Shown in pieces: positions 49,051 through 61,224 of a DNA stretch of 64,000 nt. Both the position numbers and the translations under genes were made by a program. The notes under the pieces are model-generated. The model saw only the letters and a program-made list of their open reading frames with translations. It had not been told where the DNA came from and searched no databases. Source of the stretch: Pyropia yezoensis (taxonomy: Eukaryota > Rhodophyta > Bangiophyceae > Bangiales > Bangiaceae). Within the stretch, counting starts at the first letter, position 1. Every line of letters starts with the position of its first letter. The DNA is taken from NCBI GenBank assembly GCA_009829735.1, contig CM020618.1, positions 42,112,878-42,176,877 of the forward strand, given 5' to 3'.

Positions 49051-52035
49051 TGATGGGGCCGCCGCCGCGGGGGCGCCGACGCCAACGAGCCCCAAACAGC
49101 CGGCGGGCGACGGTGCCGCCGCGGCCGCATACAGCGCCGCTTCCGCAGCGCCGGTGGCCGTGTCGGCAGGGAGGGCGGCGGAGGGGTGCCGAATGGGATT
49201 GGAGGTGGGGGCGGTCGTAGCCAGCGGCCGCCGCCAGTGCCTCGCCGCCGAAGCTGCGGTCCGGTGGGTGGCGGCGATGACACCAGTGGAGGTGGGGGGA
49301 CCGGCAAAGAGCGATTGCCCCTCCCCCTGCCCAACAGCACCCCCCCCCCCTCCACCAACATCATGAGCAGCTGCCCCTCTGCCCACCTCCATCGCAAAAA
49401 ACAGGGCAATCACTGTATTAAAGCGAGGGGGGCGAGAGTGAGCATCGAATAGAGACAAGCAGCAGAGCGGAAGCGAAAGAGTGCACAGGGTCGTCAGGCA
49501 GGGCACATGACGCATAGCCCACCGTCCACTTCCACCCCCCGACCCACTCATCGAACCCGTCAACCGACAGCCGGCCAGCCGGCGCGGTCCACAGCTGCAC
49601 ATACACAACACAACGAGGACCGCGGCGCACCATCGCGCAAGGCAAGGGGCACCGTCAAAAAGGAGGGGGTCCACAACAAGCCCAGTCGGCCCACAGCTCC
49701 TTGGGTGATAGGATGGGGGCAGGAGGGGGTGAGAAAGGGGGGGAGGAGAGGGAAGGGGAAAGAGGGGAAGAGAGCGATGGAGGATGGGGGCACGGCGGCC
49801 AAGAGCAGGATAGGTAGGGTGAGGAAGGTATGCTTGAGCGTGGCGAGTGGTAAATGGAAACGGTGCGCGCCGGCGTCGTTGCAGAATGTGACTGCTCCCC
49901 GCAAGGGGCCAAGCGCGATCTTCATGACGGCAGCTCGCAGGCTCCGGACCGACGCACCGCGTCGCTGCGAGGCAGGCCGCCGTGCTCTCTGCTCGGGAGC
50001 GCTGCAGTGCGTGCCCGCATCAGAGACGGCACTCGCGTCGTGCGTCACGCACGGTGGCTTGCGTGAGCGGCGGCTCGCGCAGGGGAAGCCGCGCAGCCGT
50101 TGACCGGCACGCTCCGAGGACACGAGGACTTGGCATTGCGCGGGACCCACGCGAGAGCAACGCGTGGACCAGCTGTTGCGCGCTCAGACGGTGACACAGG
50201 ACATCGCGAAATTCTCTTGCCACCTAATAAAGTCTCTGGAAATCGTCCAGCGCCTGAAGAGGTCGTCCCTCAAGGCACCTACACCTTTTTCGGCGTGTGG
50301 AATGGGCGGAGATCAAGCCAGCCAATCTCTCAACAGCTCATTTTTTCCTTTCTGCCTCCAGAACGAAAAACAGGTGGCCGCCAAGAGGTCTCCGCGTCTC
50401 GGCGATCCCGGAGACGTTCACGAGCCGGCTGCAGAAAGCACTTCCGCGGGGTCCGCGTCGGCGACGTAGACCGTGCTCGTTGCCCTCCCCTCCCGCCGAC
50501 CCCTCCTCACCGCGCGCCGACCCTCCGCCACTCACCCCCCCGCCGCCGAGGCGTCGGTCGATTCTTCTGCGGAGGGGGGCGCGGGGGGGAGCTATACATG
50601 GGGGGCCGATCCTCCCGGACGCACCCCCCCGTCTCTGAAGCGGTGTCCTGAGCGTTTGTGCTGGGAGCGACGGAGGAGCTGGTACTGAGGCGCCTATCCC
50701 CGCCTGCCCGCCTCCCCACCGCCGACGCGATGGTCGGCTCCTTGAAAGGCGCGAGGGCGGATGGGGTGGAGGTGGGAGGGCGACCCCCCATTTCTCACCC
50801 GCCCGCCGCCGACGGCGCGGTCGGCTCTTCTGTGCGGGTGGCGGAGCGGAGGAGTTGGGTTTGTCGGTGCTGACCACGCCCAGTCCGGCGCGGCGGCGGC
50901 GTCGGAGCAGGCTGCCGAGATGGTCACGCCTTCGGTTGGGGAGGGGGGGTCGGGCCGACGCGCCTCCGGTTTGGCATTTGTGGGGCGGAAAGGCCAGTGG
51001 GCGAAGTGGTAGCGTTTGGCGGGAACCGGGCTCCCGTGATAGAGGCAGGGGGAAAGGAAGGGACAGGGTATCCTTTGCCTGTGCGATACGCCCCACGACA
51101 GTGCACGAGTGCGGCGGACAGGGGGGTGCTGCCCTTGTGAAAGGGCATTGCCCTGAGAAGTCTCCGTGACCATTGTTGGCGCCTGTCGCACGTGTCACCA
51201 CGCCGGACGGTCTCGTCTTGTTTTTATCGGCGACTGCCGTTGACGTATGTGTGTCACACTGAAGCGATGGCGCCGCCGCTGCGACGGCTCTACTACCGCG
51301 GCCGCACAAACGCCGCCGCCGCCACCGACCACAGACCTGTAGAGCCGTGAAGTCTGCCATTCATTGCGCGCTCAGCGAAAAAAGAAGAAGAGCTGGCTGC
51401 GCGGGGGAAAGCACGAGGACAGCACGGCGACGACGCGCGCGGCTCGGAAGGCACGTTCAGCAACGTGTCACGAGAGCAATCAGCACGCTCTCGGGGAGGC
51501 TTCCCGTCCGTGTGCTCACCCCGTGGCCGTCCACACTCCGGCCGTCCGTACCCTGCTCGTCTGTGCGCACGCTGGCCCCCCTCTCCCCGCCCCATGGGTG
51601 AGACTACCCGTCCCGTCCCCTGCCCTGTATGGTAACGGCGCTCCCCCCAATTCCCGGCGCCCCGCGTCCGTTGGTGCGACAGGCGTCGGGAGGGGGGCGG
51701 TGAATTTGTTTTTAGCTCTCTGCGACCAGCGACCGCCGGCACTGGCCGCCAAGATCCCTGCCGCTGCCGCTGTGCCGCCGCCGCCATCTCCCTCACCGCC
51801 GGCCCCGCGGCGCTACCGCGGCCGCCCCCCCCCCCCCCCCCCCGCGTGCGGGCGGCGCGCCGCCAAGATCTCTGCGGCAGACGCCAGATGGCCGCCGGCG
51901 TGTCGGCCACACCCCCTCACCCCCCCCCCAGCTCAGGTGGCGGCAGCAGCAGCAGCGAACAGAGCGGCTCGGCGGAGGGGGGGCGTGTGGAATCGGCGAC
52001 GACGGTGGAACCGGCCTCAGAGGTCCTTGCAGCGG

Positions 52036-52116
52036 CGGTAACGGCCACAGCGGTGGCGTCGGCGGTAGCGGCCACAGAGGTGGCGTAGGCGGTAGCGGCC
52101 ACAGAGGTGGCGTCGG
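52036..52116. repeat. Three tandem 27-bp repeats
   Basis: Units at 52036, 52063 and 52090 read CGGTAGCGGCCACAGAGGTG and on, with a few substitutions between units. The length is a multiple of three, so either strand stays in frame across it. Confidence 0.8.
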
Positions 52117-54890
52117 CTGTGGCGGCGGCGGCGGCGGCAGAGACGGCAGCGTGGCTGCGGCGGCGGCGCGCCACTGCGCAGACGGCGGCGGGTGTGCCCG
52201 TCGCCTGTCCCCGCCTCCTCCCCACCGCCCGTCGTCGGGGGCCCCGGCGCAACGCCACGCCGCGGCCGGCCACGGTGCCGCACGCGGCCCGAGGAGGCGC
52301 CACGTCGGGCGGTGGGAAACACCCGCTCCCCTGTCTCCCCAGCAATGCCCCACTGGGGGTGCAAGGGGAGGTGGGGGGGGGGTGGTGGGCGCTCGGCTGA
52401 GCCGGATGCCCGGCTCCCCGCAGCAACCCCCTCCATGGATGGAGCGTCAGCGCCGGCGCAGTTTGCCGTTAGGGGGAGCGGGGATCCGTCCGCCCACGGG
52501 CGGGCGGGCGGGCAGGAGGGCGGGCGGGCGGGGGCGTGGCGGGGGAACGCCGACGCCGTCGGCGCGCCGGGAGCCGGTGCCAAGCGCATACGGCGGCGAG
52601 CCGGGCGGGAGGGAGCCCCGCCTTCCATCGCCATGGGGGGTCTGGAGGGGGGAAGGGGGGGAAGGGAGAGTGAGAGCGGCAAGGGGGGGGGGGGGGGCAA
52701 GAGAGACGTAGCAGAAACCCCAATAGCATCGACGGCCGCCACGGCAGCGCTGCCGCGGCGGCGGCGGCGGCGGCGCCGCCGCCGCCGCCGCGCCCCTCCG
52801 CCGCCGATGGCGAGGGGGCGCCGCGCCGCTGTGTGGGGACACCGGCGCCCGCAGGGGGACCCCCTTGTCGCCATTACGGCGGGGCGCGTGGGGGCGTTCG
52901 CGTCCCCGCAACGTCCCCCCTCTCCACCCCACCCGCCGCCTTGGCCACTCGCCGTCGCCGCGGTGCCCAGACACTTCACCGCGGGGCCTAGCGCGGGGGC
53001 GCGCCCGCTCCTCCCCCCCTCCTCTCCCACCGCCCCCCAACGCGCGGCGAACCCCACCGGCCGGCCACCCAGGCGCGGTCGACCGGTGGGGCAAATGGCG
53101 CCCCCAGCCGCGGCCGCTACACCGCCGGGCGCCGCTGCGCACGGGCGGGAGGCGGGGGACGGCACCCAGTCGGACGCCGGTGAGGAGCGGGCGGCGACGG
53201 CCCCGCGGGCAGCACGGCTCCCATCGGCTGTCCATGCAACAGCCAGATGCGCCACTACCCCGACCACCAGCCGCAGGTCCACCGCGGCCTCGCGCCGCGC
53301 GACCGCCTCGCCCCTCTCGCTATATTTTCTCTTCTCCGCTGTCTTTGCTGCTCGCCCGCCCTGCTTGCTCGACAGCCTACCGTGCGGGGGGAGGGGGACC
53401 CCGCCACGCCGCGCGGCACGGGCGGCGGCAGCGGCGGCAGCGACGGCGGCGCCGGCGGCCACGGCGGCGGCGTCGGCGGGGAGCCCCCCCGCCCCGCCGT
53501 GGTCACCGTGCTGACACCGTGCGGCCGGCTGGCCGCCCCCTCCCGCCACGCGCTCCGGTCGCCTCCCTGCCTGGCCGGCGCGGGGCGCCCCCTCCCGCGG
53601 CAGTCACTGACAGCCGGTCCGCCGTCGGGGCTCCCCCCCCGCGCCGCCGCCGCCTCTGTCGGAGCCGTCACTGGGGCACCGTCGCGGCGGGTACAGCGGC
53701 CGGCACGCCACGCCGTCCAGAGGGGATTGGGAAGAGGGGGGGGGGGAGGGGGGAGGGGGAGAGGGGAAACGCGCGCTCCCCCCCGCCGCCGCCGCGCGTC
53801 GGGCCGTGGCGGGGGGACTGCCGCCCCCCCGCGACGAGCAGATTGGCACGCGCCCGCGGGACCGCGGCGGCTGGTGGCGTCCCGCCCGCGGTGGTCCCCT
53901 GCCCCGCCCGCCGGTCGCCGCTGTATCGCCACTGCGGTGCACTGCTAGCGCTGGCCGCGGCGGCCGCGCTCGACACGCTGCCGGGTCGGCCAACCCCCCC
54001 CCCCCCCTCCGCCCGTGGTCCCCTCTGGACGGCAGCAGCACCACGCTTTGTCAGCCGCTGTTGGAGATGGAATTGCGCTCTTATGTGGACTTGGTCCATG
54101 CGGGAAATTCCCATATGTCACGCGCCCGACGCGGTGACACGGTGGCCAGCGGCGGGGGAGCCATGGAGGGCAGGCGGGGCCTGCGGAGGATCCGTTGGCA
54201 TAAGGATGGGGAGCGGGGCCGGACGTGTGGGGACACGTCGAAGGGGGAGCCTCTGGTGTTGGCGCTGTCCAGTGGACGGCGGGAGCGGCACGCTGGGGGG
54301 GGGGGCAGCAGCCACTCGGGTTGGTGGCCGTAAGGCCGCCAGGCGACGGGCGGGTGGCACGGCGCCCGGCCAGTGGGGGAGCCAGGACGCGGCGAGTGAA
54401 TTGGAGTCGGTCAAGAGGCTCTGCAGGCAGCGCAGCGATGGCAGTGCGTGGACGGGACCGGGGGAGAGCCCAGTGGCCGCGCGTTGGACGGGGCGAGTGT
54501 TGGGTGGGCGTGTGGGCGTGAGCAGAGACGGGGTGGATGCGGGAGACGAATGAGGCGTGGTTCATGCTGGGGCGCGCGGCGGGTGTGGGCGCGCTACTGC
54601 GCGGGGCGCGCTGAGGAGCGGGGCAACGCGAGGACCGGAGGGGGAGCTATGTGAGAAGGGCGGCTCCGTGCCGGGAGGGGGTAGGTAGGCAAATCGAGCG
54701 ACTTTACCACCAACTACGGAGTCCCTACAACGGGGGCTGCTATGGGAGGGGGACGGGCATCATGCTCGGTACGTTCCACGAACAGCCGCGGCGGCGCCCC
54801 CCACCCATTTTTCTCTTTTGTTTTCTGTTAGTCCACTGCGCCACGGCAACGGCCGCCGCCGGCAACCGTGGCGCCTCGGCCGTGAAGCGG

Positions 54891-55024
54891 GCGACAGCAG
54901 CGGTGCTTGGCGTGGGCAACGGGGGGCGGAGGGCAGGTGGGGGTTCAGGCGGGACGAGCGACGGCAGCGGTGGTTGGCGTGGGCAACGGGGGGGGGTAGG
55001 AAGGTGGGGGTGCAGGCGGGAGGC
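54891..55024. repeat. Two tandem copies of a ~67-bp unit
   Basis: Copies start at 54891 and 54958 with GCGACAGCAGCGG and GCGACGGCAGCGG, sharing TTGGCGTGGGCAACGG and a GGTGGGGGTNCAGGCGGGA end. They lie downstream of the LCMT1-like gene. Confidence 0.7.
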
Positions 55025-55157
55025 CAGCACCGCCAGCGCCGGGAGCCGTAGGGCGGAACATTTGGACAAAAACGCCCGGTCTTCTTGTTCCGACGGTGGG
55101 GGAGCCGCCGCTCCAACCTATCCTCACGCGTCGGCGCGGCCGCGCGGGCCACGGCCT

Positions 55158-57203
55158 TTACGCAGACCCCTCATCCGCGAAGAAGGTCAGGAAGGTAGTC
55201 ACAAAGGGGGACACCCGCTTGCCATGGCCGCCATCCGCGACGGCCTTGCCTGGCGCGCCTCCGTGAAGGGCACCCCCCCGGCAGCGCCGCCTCGTGGGTG
55301 GCCCCGCAGCCTCGTGTTGACGGTCGAGCGCGCCGCGCACGAGCGCGTAGTGGCGCAGAAAGAGGTGCCATTCGCCCTCATTGTCCAGGCGCTCGCGGCT
55401 GAGAATGTGCTCGCGACGGTCTGGCGGTAGGTACCTGGCAGGTCGACAAAGCAGCGGCCCGTACGATGAGAACCGGGAAGGGCAGGCCGGCAACAAGAAA
55501 GAAGAACAGTCAGGGCACAAAGAGAGAAGGACAAGGTCACGGTCAAGATCGACACTAGCAGAGGACGTCTTATCATACGGCGCCCTCCCGTGCCAGACCA
55601 AACGGGTGCAAAACGCGAAGAGCCCATCGTGCGCACGAACCTGTAAAAGAAGGTATGGGCGTCCACCGCCTCGACGGAACCCCACCCCGCCGCCCGAAAC
55701 CGGCGCATCTGGTCGACCAGCTCCGGGTAGGCCGGCAGCCCTAGCAGCGGGCAGCCTCTCGCCGCCACTTGGGCGACCATCCGGACGCCAAAGGCGTCGT
55801 CCGGCCGGATCTAAACGCCCCCATGCCGCCCCCCCAACGCCGCGTCACAGGCGGCGCCCCGACCAATGGGCACCACGCCCCGGCCAAGCTCCCACGGGCA
55901 CACACGACGAGCGGGCACGGGTGTCAGGGCGCTGCCCATAAAAGGAACGGCTACGGCGGCGGCTGCGCACGCCCCGCAGCGCTGCGCAAGAGCATGCACC
56001 CCGCCCCAGCGGCCGCACTGCGTGCGTTCCCCCCCACCGCGTCTACCCCGCACGGCGCACACCCGTAGCCGGGAAGCGCAGTGCCCCCCCACGCACCTGC
56101 TCAAAGTTGACCACCGCCAGGCAGCCGGCCGCGGCGGCCGCCATGCCCGCCAACAGCCGCGCGCTGTCCGCGGGGACCATGTACACGAGCACCATTTCAC
56201 ACAGCAGCAGCGTCGGGCACGCCCAGTCCCACCCCACTCCCGCGCCCTCCCCCAGGCGCCGCAGCAGCCGCGGGACGTCCCGCAAATCCCCGCCTAGCAG
56301 TGCGTAGCCGGTGCCGCCACGCCCACCCGCCGTGTCGCCGTCGGCGGCGGCGGCGGCGGCGGCGGCGGGGGCGGGTCCCCCCCCCCACACGCCGGCCACG
56401 TGAAATTCGTCGCTGCCCGACGCTCCCGCAAGGCCGCGCGTGGCCGGCGGGAGGGCCGCCCGCGCCGCCTCCCCGCCGACGCTGACCACCCGGCGCCACT
56501 TCTCCGACGCCACCGCCGGGTAGTCCACCTCCACGTACCGCACGTCGCGGAGCGCAAAAGGGCGGGTGTCAAAGCCGGCACCCAGGGCCAGGACTTGGGG
56601 CGGCCGCGACCCCGCCGAGGGGAGCGCGTCGACCGCGCGGCGGAAGGCCGCGACGGCCGCGTCCACGCCCGCCACGCGGATGGCCGTGCCGCGATTGACA
56701 TCCGCGGTCCTCTGCGGGGTGCCAGGCAGTGCCAATACCAGGGAAGATGGGATAACTGGGTCAACAAAGGTGGACAGGAACGGGTCGTGGAAGTAGCCTC
56801 TGGCACCAGTGCAAAAGAGACCCAGTGTACGTACATCCATAGAAAGCGGATGATGCATGGATGCCGACAAGTGCAGCATAAGCAGCGGAGGGAACACACT
56901 CTCCACGAGTCCTGGTCAGCAAGCAAACAGAAACAACGAAAAACAAACAGAAGACAGAAGGGGAGAGATGGACAACCAGTATCGCATGCCTTGTTCCTGG
57001 CACGCTCTGCAAGCCAGCTAGACTCGTACCTGCCTTAGCCCCCGCAGACAGCCCTAGAGCCCCTGACGGCACACTCACTTTGCCATCGCCGCCATCTTGC
57101 ACGCGGCCGCCTCGTCGTTGGTGGCCATAACCGCCGCGGCGGAGGGCGGGGGGGGCCCGGGCCCTCCACCCGCACCGCCCCTGCGCCGTGAGGGACACGC
57201 CAT
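55158..57203 (-). CDS. Leucine carboxyl methyltransferase 1 (PP2A methyltransferase), four exons
   Basis: It methylates the C-terminal leucine of the protein phosphatase 2A catalytic subunit using S-adenosylmethionine, in the cytosol or nucleus. Exons: 57203-57079, 56799-56097, 55810-55641 and 55434-55158, total 424 codons plus TAA. Introns are 279, 286 and 206 bp with GTGAGT, GTGCGT and GTTCGT donors and CAG, TAG and CAG acceptors, and all phases agree. Family signatures run through all exons: DEAAACKMAAMAKGYFHDPF, VNRGTAIRVAGV, SAM site VLALGAGFDTRPF, VEVDYPAV, LLGGDLRDV, LLLCEMVLVYM, VVNFEQIRPDDAFG, RRFRAAGWGSVEAVDAH and EGEWHLFLRHYAL. An Ala/Gly insert near residue 175-200 makes it longer than the 334-residue human protein. 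The start is the least certain point, because the frame is open further upstream. Confidence 0.87.
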
Positions 57204-60200
57204 GGTGCCCGGCGCCCCGCCCAGACGCGCCCGCCCAAAGGACCGGCGCCGCTTCGCCGGGTGCCAACGCAGGAAAGGCGGCTTACGCGCGCGGTAGGGG
57301 GGCGAGGGCGGGGAAGATACCGCGGTGCTTGGCCAGAACTTTCCCGCAAGTGCGCCGCGCGTCTCGTCCCTGGGGGCCCCCCAAATGCGGCGGCCCGCGG
57401 CGGCACGGCCGCCCGGGGAGATAGCACCCGTGGGACGACCCGTCAGGCAGCGCGCCGCACGAGGCCGCCCCGCCAGGGTGCCGCTGCTCTTTCCACCGGG
57501 ACGGCGGCAGCGGCGCCCCCCCCCCCCGTCGGCGAGAACGGCCGCACCCCTGCCGCAGAGGCTGCAGAGGAGAGCGCTCTTCATCGGGAAGCGGCCCCTG
57601 CGCAGTGCGTATGTCACCAGGTGCCTACACTCTCGTGCAAAGCGGCGATTCCGGCCTCTGTGGGGGGGTCGGCTCCTGTAGGCAGGAGCAGCTGCTCCTG
57701 TAGCTGGGGGCCGCCCTCAGGCCCTGAGGGAGGGCCTTTGCCTCGTTGCGCTGGTGGGGCCCACCCGGAGATCGAGATCCGGGTTCTGGGCACAGTATGT
57801 ACTGTACTCCGGATTTTTTCCCGGATTACCGCCCCCACCCCAACCGGCGACCCTCCCAGATGAATTTTCAGGAGGGCTGGTCGCGGAGCTCGTGAATTCC
57901 GGGCTTTCGGCCAGACGTCCTGGCCAGACGGAGCGCTCCCACCCGCCCCCCTTTACGGAGTCCGGGCCGCCGCCCGCCCACCCCCCGCACGGCACTTTCT
58001 GAAAAGCCCAAAAAGGACAGATGAGATATCCGTGGACGGAGGATTTAAAAAGTGTCCTTCCACAGCCATACCCCACTGAAGGCTATGAGGCAGCGGAGAG
58101 AAAAAGAGATCTTGAGAAGAGTGTTCTGAAGCCTCCTGTGGTGTCGTCCGGAATTGGTCATTGATGGACATGCCCCACTGTATTTACATGTCTAACTCGC
58201 AGGGCTCAGTAGACTGAGTCCGCACCACCCAACCGGCCTCCATGGGAAGGAGGGTCCGAAGTGATCTACAAAAGGTCTATTCCATATAGCTAGTCACTTC
58301 AAAAAATATTTTTTCTCTCAGCCGCATCTCATCGGATACAGCTCAAACAAGGTGAAGATGATCCGCAGTGCTCTCCGGCCCAGTAGTTAAAAAACAGGAC
58401 CCACGAACGTATTCTTTCGCCTGAGTGCACGCCCAACGGGATTGTATGTTGACTCATTTCTCATCACGTCAAGAGTTTGACCACTGATTGCCTTGTCAAC
58501 TTCGTAATCTCGCTGCGCCAGGCGCGGACGAGACGGCCCGCCATAATCCCGTCATTGCGATCTCGGGCTCGGCGGTCGGTGTGGCCGTCGCCGTTGCCTT
58601 TACGACAGCACCGCAGGAGCCCAGCCTGCCTCGCTTGGAAAGTAACACCCAGCTGTGAGTTTTCCTCGTATGGGAGAGTAACCAGTTGTCGGCAGCAGGG
58701 AGCAACCGCGGTCAACCGTACCTTTCTAACGCAAAAGGGAGAGACAACGGCGCCCTCCTCGCTGTCGCCCTCCTCACTCTCTCCATTCCCCTTGTCCTCT
58801 TCGATGGGCTCCTTTCCGTCCTCCTCTTTCTCTGCCCCGCAACCCACCGCGCCATCACCCTTCTTGCCACCCTTCTCAGATCCGAGCTCAAGTTGCTCCT
58901 CCGTTTGCCGGCGCAGGGGGTGTGGAGGGGGGGGGCGCGGTGGCGTTGTGCGCGGTGCAACGGCTGTGCAAGAGGTGCGCGATTCGGCGATGGTGGGTGA
59001 AGGGCAAGGGCGCGTCTGACGGCGCTTCACATCCATGCATCTCATTCCGTATTTTTTAATGTTTTTGGCACTGTACTTGCAGGTAGCCCCCGTTTTGATT
59101 CTTCTCTCCAATTTGACAATGAAGAATGTTGAGAGGGGGGGGTGGCGATACGTAAAGATGGTGTGTTTTGCTGCCCGTCGCTTCCCACCGCCCCCCTTCG
59201 CCTTCGCATATACTCCCGCGGGCTCCCCCGCAGCCCCCTCACGCACGGCCGCCCACTCACGCCAGACATCCTTCCCGGGGCAAACGGGCCCCTCCAGACG
59301 GTCCTCCTCTCGCCCCTCCCTCGCTGCCTGCTGCCCACCCCGCCCACCCCCCCCCGCCGAGCCTCTCCCCGTCCGGACCACGGCGCCCTGCGGCTACCCC
59401 CCCCGAGCCACACCCTGCACCCTGCCTCTCCCCCGCCTCCCCCAGCGGGACTTGGCGGAGTCGGGAAGGGCCAGAGGTAGGGTGGGAGAGGGGGGAGGAG
59501 GGGGGGTGGGGCGGGCACCGGAATTGTACCCACCCGCCCTCCCCCCTCCCCCCGCAGCGCCTTGGGCGCTGTGCTCGAATCCGCCCGACACACCACCGCG
59601 CCATATTCCACCTTGCCGCCCGTGGCACTCGTTGCCGCCCCACGCAGTGCCTCACCCACCCCCCGTCCTGCCACCTGCTGAGGCCGCCACCAGGCCGCGC
59701 CCGACACGCCGGTGCGTCCGCTGCCACCGGTTCCACGTCCGCCACGTCACCTCGGACCCAGCAGTCCACGGCCGCCGCTCCCCCCCCACCGCCCCGCGCG
59801 GCACCCACGACTGGCCGCGGTGGCTCCCCCCACCCACCTTCTCCCGCCCGCCCGTCTCGTGCGACGTCCGCGGCGCCCCCGCCGCTCAGTTTCCCGCGCA
59901 ACTGCACGGCTCCCACTCGGGTGGGAGCGTAACGTTGCAGCGGGGGCATGACACAATCGGGGCCGCCGCGACAGTGGTGGGGACGGACCCGCGGCCGGGT
60001 CGTGCGGGCGGTGGACTGCGGTGCCCCGCCGACGCTTCGTCCCACACGAAACGCGCACGGTGCTTTTCCAGACCGCGCCCCTGGGTAAGGCAGGAATGAG
60101 GGGTGGAACCACAGTGCGGGCTCTTGTCCGTAACCGGGGTGGGGGACCGGGGGAGTGGGTGGGGAATCCGCGACCAGCCCACCCAGAACCAATCCAAGGG

Positions 60201-61035
60201 AGGGGGGAAAATCCCCGACCAGCCCAACAGAACAACAAGCCCTGTGCTTTTCTCTGTGCTGACAGAGAAGCAACATCACGTTGCACCCAGAGAATAATAA
60301 CTCTTCCATGACCTCCAGACGACTAAAGCACGGCGCGCCGTACAAGAGGAACTAAAAAGTCGGAAAAACAGACGAGTTTCTGATTTATGCGACCGAGACA
60401 CACGCCAGGCCTGCCTACGAAAACAGTGTTATGTTTTTGAGCGTACTGGACCATCCCTTAAGAGACAAGGTAAAGTAAGCAGTGCTGAATGATGCCTATG
60501 AGCACTGTACCCAAGCAAAAAAGGAGCCTGGTCGCTCCCGTGATGGACCGTACTATGCGGGGGGCATGAAGTTGGGGCTTCCCAGGTGACTGGCTACATG
60601 GAATAGACCTTGAGGAAGAGGGGAGAGAGTGGAAACAAGGTGGTTGTCAAGAGTGGAGGAAGACAGGCGGCATACAGCATGCAGAAGAAGCAGGATGGAG
60701 AGGAACACTCATGGCAAGCAGCGAGTAAAGGAAGGAGCGTCAAATAAGAGTTCCCAATATCGCAGCCAGTTCTTGTGCCGTAGAATGGTCTTGACCACTT
60801 GCCTGCGTACCAATCGCCCCCCCATAAGGTCTTGACCCTGCATACCGATGCCCCCCCCCCACACTCACGAACACCGAACAGGCACCCAGCCCCTTACCTC
60901 ATAATGTCCATCGGGATGCTGGCAGACCTAACGAGCGCGGAAGGGCACGATGGGCAAAGTCGTCCCGTCCCTCCCGTCCCCTCACACGCCCGCTCCCACG
61001 CCACGTGCACCACCGCCGCCCACCCGACAACAATC
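57204..61035. other. Intergenic region, no supportable gene
   Basis: 57204-57560 is GC-rich and may contain the LCMT1 promoter and 5' UTR. 57672-57730 carries a cluster of perfect inverted repeats (see the separate entry). 58000-58480 is AT-richer and empty. Open frames of 300 to 360 codons at 58464-60345 lie on both strands, mirror each other over Pro/Arg-rich sequence and have no domain. 60300-60800 is AT-rich and non-coding. Confidence 0.45.
57672..57730. repeat. Cluster of perfect palindromes
   Basis: CAGGAGCAGCTGCTCCTG at 57683-57700 is an 18-bp perfect palindrome. GCTCCTG just before it can pair alternatively with the same arm. CCCTCAG-GCC-CTGAGGG at 57714-57730 is a second hairpin. 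Such stacked hairpins could be a transcript terminus or a small element end. Confidence 0.7.
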
Positions 61036-61224
61036 ATGGCGGCAACTGCATACACCCGCCAGCAGGCCATTGCCGCCGCCCGCCGGAATGAAGGCGGCGC
61101 ACCGTGGCGAGCCTACTGGTCGGCCTTGGCAGAGGCGGCGAGGGCGATCGCTGCGCGGCCCACCGCCGACCCCCCCAACTCCCCCCTCCGCCTCGGCGAC
61201 GGTTGGCGCGGGCGTCAGCGGTGA
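61036..61224 (+). CDS. Short hypothetical ORF, possible first exon
   Basis: An ATG in good context (ACAATCATGGCGG) opens 62 codons beginning MAATAYTRQQAIAAARR and GAPWRAYWSALAEAARAIA, a plausible amphipathic helix pair. The reading frame turns Pro/Arg-rich and stops at 61224. It may be the first exon of a gene whose other exons I cannot place, or a chance ORF. Confidence 0.3.
   Translation: MAATAYTRQQAIAAARRNEGGAPWRAYWSALAEAARAIAARPTADPPNSPLRLGDGWRGRQR

Larger units (their letters stand above)
49051..55157. other. Six kb of GC-rich low-complexity DNA, no gene assigned
   Basis: Long overlapping ORFs occur on both strands (for example 510 codons on the minus strand at 52017-53549 and 562 on the plus strand at 52865-54553). 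They mirror each other over GC-rich triplet repeats, and none has a domain, so I call none. 49400-50350 has mixed composition without a clear gene. 50460-50880 holds three degenerate copies of a CCGCCGac...GTCGGctC block. C runs occur at 51829-51844 and G runs near 52684 and 53738. The two short tandem arrays are listed separately. Confidence 0.4.

Noticed and set aside
50540-50840. Three copies of a GCCGCCGA...GTCGG block as a tandem repeat
   Set aside because: Spacing is uneven and the similarity is short and GC-driven; too weak to list as a repeat.
52017-54553. Long ORFs on both strands (510, 440 and 562 codons)
   Set aside because: They overlap each other over GC triplet repeats, encode Pro/Arg/Ala/Gly tracts and show no domain; high GC alone removes stop codons.
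58464-60345. ORFs of 300 to 360 codons on both strands
   Set aside because: They mirror each other, are low-complexity, and have no domain or splice pattern.
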